Assembly: GCA_963556255.1 (NCBI GenBank)
Contig: OY744608.1
Span: 68,350,103 to 68,414,102, forward strand
Direction of reading: 5' to 3'
DNA length: 64,000 nucleotides
From: Allolobophora icterica
Lineage: Eukaryota > Annelida > Clitellata > Crassiclitellata > Lumbricidae
Every line of letters begins with the position of its first letter. Position 1 is the stretch's first letter. Position numbers and translations under genes: made by a program. The notes beneath the pieces were generated by a model. The model was not told the origin of the DNA. It saw only the letters and a list, made by a program, of their open reading frames with translations, and made no database searches. This document shows positions 51,564 through 64,000 of the stretch, piece by piece.

Positions 51564-53388
51564 CGATGCGATTTGCTGGATTTGAAACATAAACCTCGAT
51601 AATAGAGTTGTAAGAGAACACAACAAGATATTATTTAAGAAAAGTTACCAAATTATAATTCCAAGTGTTCTCCAGTGAGTGATTCAAAGTCTCTATACAG
51701 TAGTCCTACCTGACTCAAAGGTTGATTGAACCCATATTATCTGCATTACAAGACGTGTAGGCTTACTCTAATCAACCGTAAATCTAACCATCCAAGATTA
51801 TTTAGAGCAGTGCAGAGTTTTGTCAAACAGACATACTTGCACAGGCTTTATGCAAATCAAGTCCTCAAAAGCCAGGTAGGTTATTTGGTCATTTTTGGTG
51901 CCAGGTCAGACTCCGAGAGGGGATCAAACAGATGAGCCAGGACTGTATGCTGGAAACCGCTGGCAATGGTTATACATGTTCATACTTACCGTTCTCGATC
52001 AGTAGACGTCGGTTGACCGTTTTCTTCAAACGTTAACTCTCACAAAAAAGAATGAAATTTTGTTAAAATAATTAACGCCTGTGTCTTTTTTCGAACCCTC
52101 TGACTTGACGGAATTCCTGCCAACTCGACCTAACTATAATAAACTAACGCCTACTTCGGATGCTTGCTTCATTATGGATCCAATGTCCAGATTTTTCTGT
52201 GTCTGGTGCGGCCTGTGCCGTGTCAAACTACTTCGTGGAAAAATAACGTCCTCGATTGTTGCCCTTTAGGTGGAGACCTTGATACGTTGATGGTTCTAGG
52301 TCGGTCGTTATCCACTGGCGTAAACTTGTCCAAAATTGGAGGGGGGATTTGGTTATTCATTCTACACTTGTTGTATTGGGTGTACAGTCCATCTCAGTTA
52401 TTGGGGGCACGTGCTCCGGCTGCCCCCCCCCCAGTCTACGCCTATGTCGTTGGCACAGGTTTGTCAATTGCATTTTTGCACCAGTTGGAGATCTATGCAA
52501 TCAGAGCCAACAAGCGTCATACAGTCTGCAATTTGGGACCTTTGAAGCCACCACTGGTGTTGCTGAGATTCCTCAAGCAAAAAGTCAACGTAATAATGAC
52601 AGTAATAAGCTAAATTTCACTTGTACTGAAAACTTAGTAGCCACCTCAATCAATTAGTCAATCAATCAGTCTAAGTCTACAAGTCGGTCAATCAATCAGT
52701 GAACATCGAATAACAATAATGTATCTATCAGTCTAAGATACAAAGCAATCAGTCAATCAATTAACCAGTCATATACAAAAATATAATTACCGTTGTATTA
52801 CAATAATATTAAGTATCATCCCACGCAATCCATCCTAAGACACTTGCATTTGGCATTTTGTGAATAAAATTAAAGTTGAAGAACTTCAATGACCACCAAG
52901 TTTCACAACAAATTAATTAGTTTAAATAAAAGGTTACTCCCAATATATCACGGGCCACAGGTTATTTACGCTCATCGGTCAACGAAAAGTTTAACTAATT
53001 TTGGAATATCAGAGTGTAATTTCTCCATGGTCTAAGAGAGTGTGCAAAAGTGTAGTAGATTCATAAAAAAGAATTGCATATAACTTTTACCGATAGCAGG
53101 TTCGGTAAGCATAAAACTGGAGAAAATTCCTTCGAAGACAACGTTATTTTAAACTAAAGCAAATTTCGATGACTTCAGCAACTTACGATTCCAGCTGACT
53201 ATCGCATGAACTGTTTCCCACAATCACCAAACACTCCCAAGTGACATGTCGGCAGCAAGTAACAACAGTGTAATGATCAAACCGGGAGACTTCTATAAGC
53301 TAAAATTGAAACTGATATTTGCGTAAGTGCAATTAGGTGTGCAAGTTGTGTAAGCATTCGTTGGATAGGTTTCTAGTTGTGATTATTG
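51564..53388. other. Intergenic spacer C-D
   Basis: 1.8 kb with one family-1 MITE, (AATC)-like short repeats at 52640-52770, and 3'-flank sequence similar to that beside copy C (37600-38520) and in part copy A (2080-2130, CCATCCTAAGAC). No gene is seen. The promoter of C lies at its left end but no core motif is clear. Confidence 0.55.
52313..52446. mobile_element. hAT-type MITE, family 1, short form
   Basis: 134 bp. Starts CACTGGCGTAAAC, ends GTCTACGCCTATG. Flanking 8-mers TCGTTATC and TCGTTGGC. Same length as the 39935 copy but opposite orientation. Confidence 0.88.

Positions 53389-64000
<10,612 letters not shown>

Overview
The window is animal nuclear DNA. Spliced genes with GT-AG introns of roughly 0.3-4 kb sit in AT-rich sequence full of long microsatellites, MITEs and non-LTR retrotransposon fragments. 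The phylum cannot be fixed from sequence alone; a marine invertebrate is the best guess, from the SLC5-type proteins and the TE mix. No bacterial, viral, CRISPR or rRNA/tRNA genes were seen.

The only host genes found are a head-to-tail array of solute carrier 5 (SLC5) sodium-coupled transporter genes, most like the monocarboxylate/iodide/multivitamin branch (SLC5A8/A12/A5/A6). All run on the minus strand and share one 16-exon structure with the same intron phases. From left to right: a broken exon-13 relic (about 1039-1214, inverted); copy A (18329 down to 2710; all 16 exons present, but a TAA stop at codon 73); copy B (33277 down to 20038; a 5-nt insertion in exon 11 shifts the frame); copy C (51563 down to 38527; open throughout, 654 aa); and copy D (exons 8-16, 64000 down to 53389, open, running off the right edge). 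A and B share intronic insertions, the exon-15 donor position and the C-terminal form. C and D share a different set. The tree is therefore ((A,B),(C,D)), and the left-edge relic is of C/D type.

The paralogous introns work as filled and empty sites for many insertions. These include a hAT-type MITE family with TIR CAYWGGCGTARAC (six copies, mostly with 8-bp target duplications), a second family with TIR CAGGGCTGTAGT (two copies), a third with ends like CAGTGCTTTTTT, a piggyBac remnant flanked by TTAA, a hAT carrying a transposase C-terminal fragment with a second MITE nested in it, and several 5'-truncated CR1/L2-like LINE fragments. Long tandem repeats fill the rest: a 13-bp minisatellite with a 351-bp higher-order period, a 26-bp minisatellite with 8 units in C and 32 in D, a 59-bp repeat, a 137-bp repeat built on small hairpins, and very long (CA)n, (GGT)n, (ATT)n, (GATA)n and (CT)n arrays.

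Functionally, C and probably D would make multi-pass plasma-membrane Na+-coupled anion/carboxylate transporters. A and B look like recently disabled sister copies. No new multi-gene system was found. The most notable material is the decay series of the transporter array and the repeat and TE biology in its introns.
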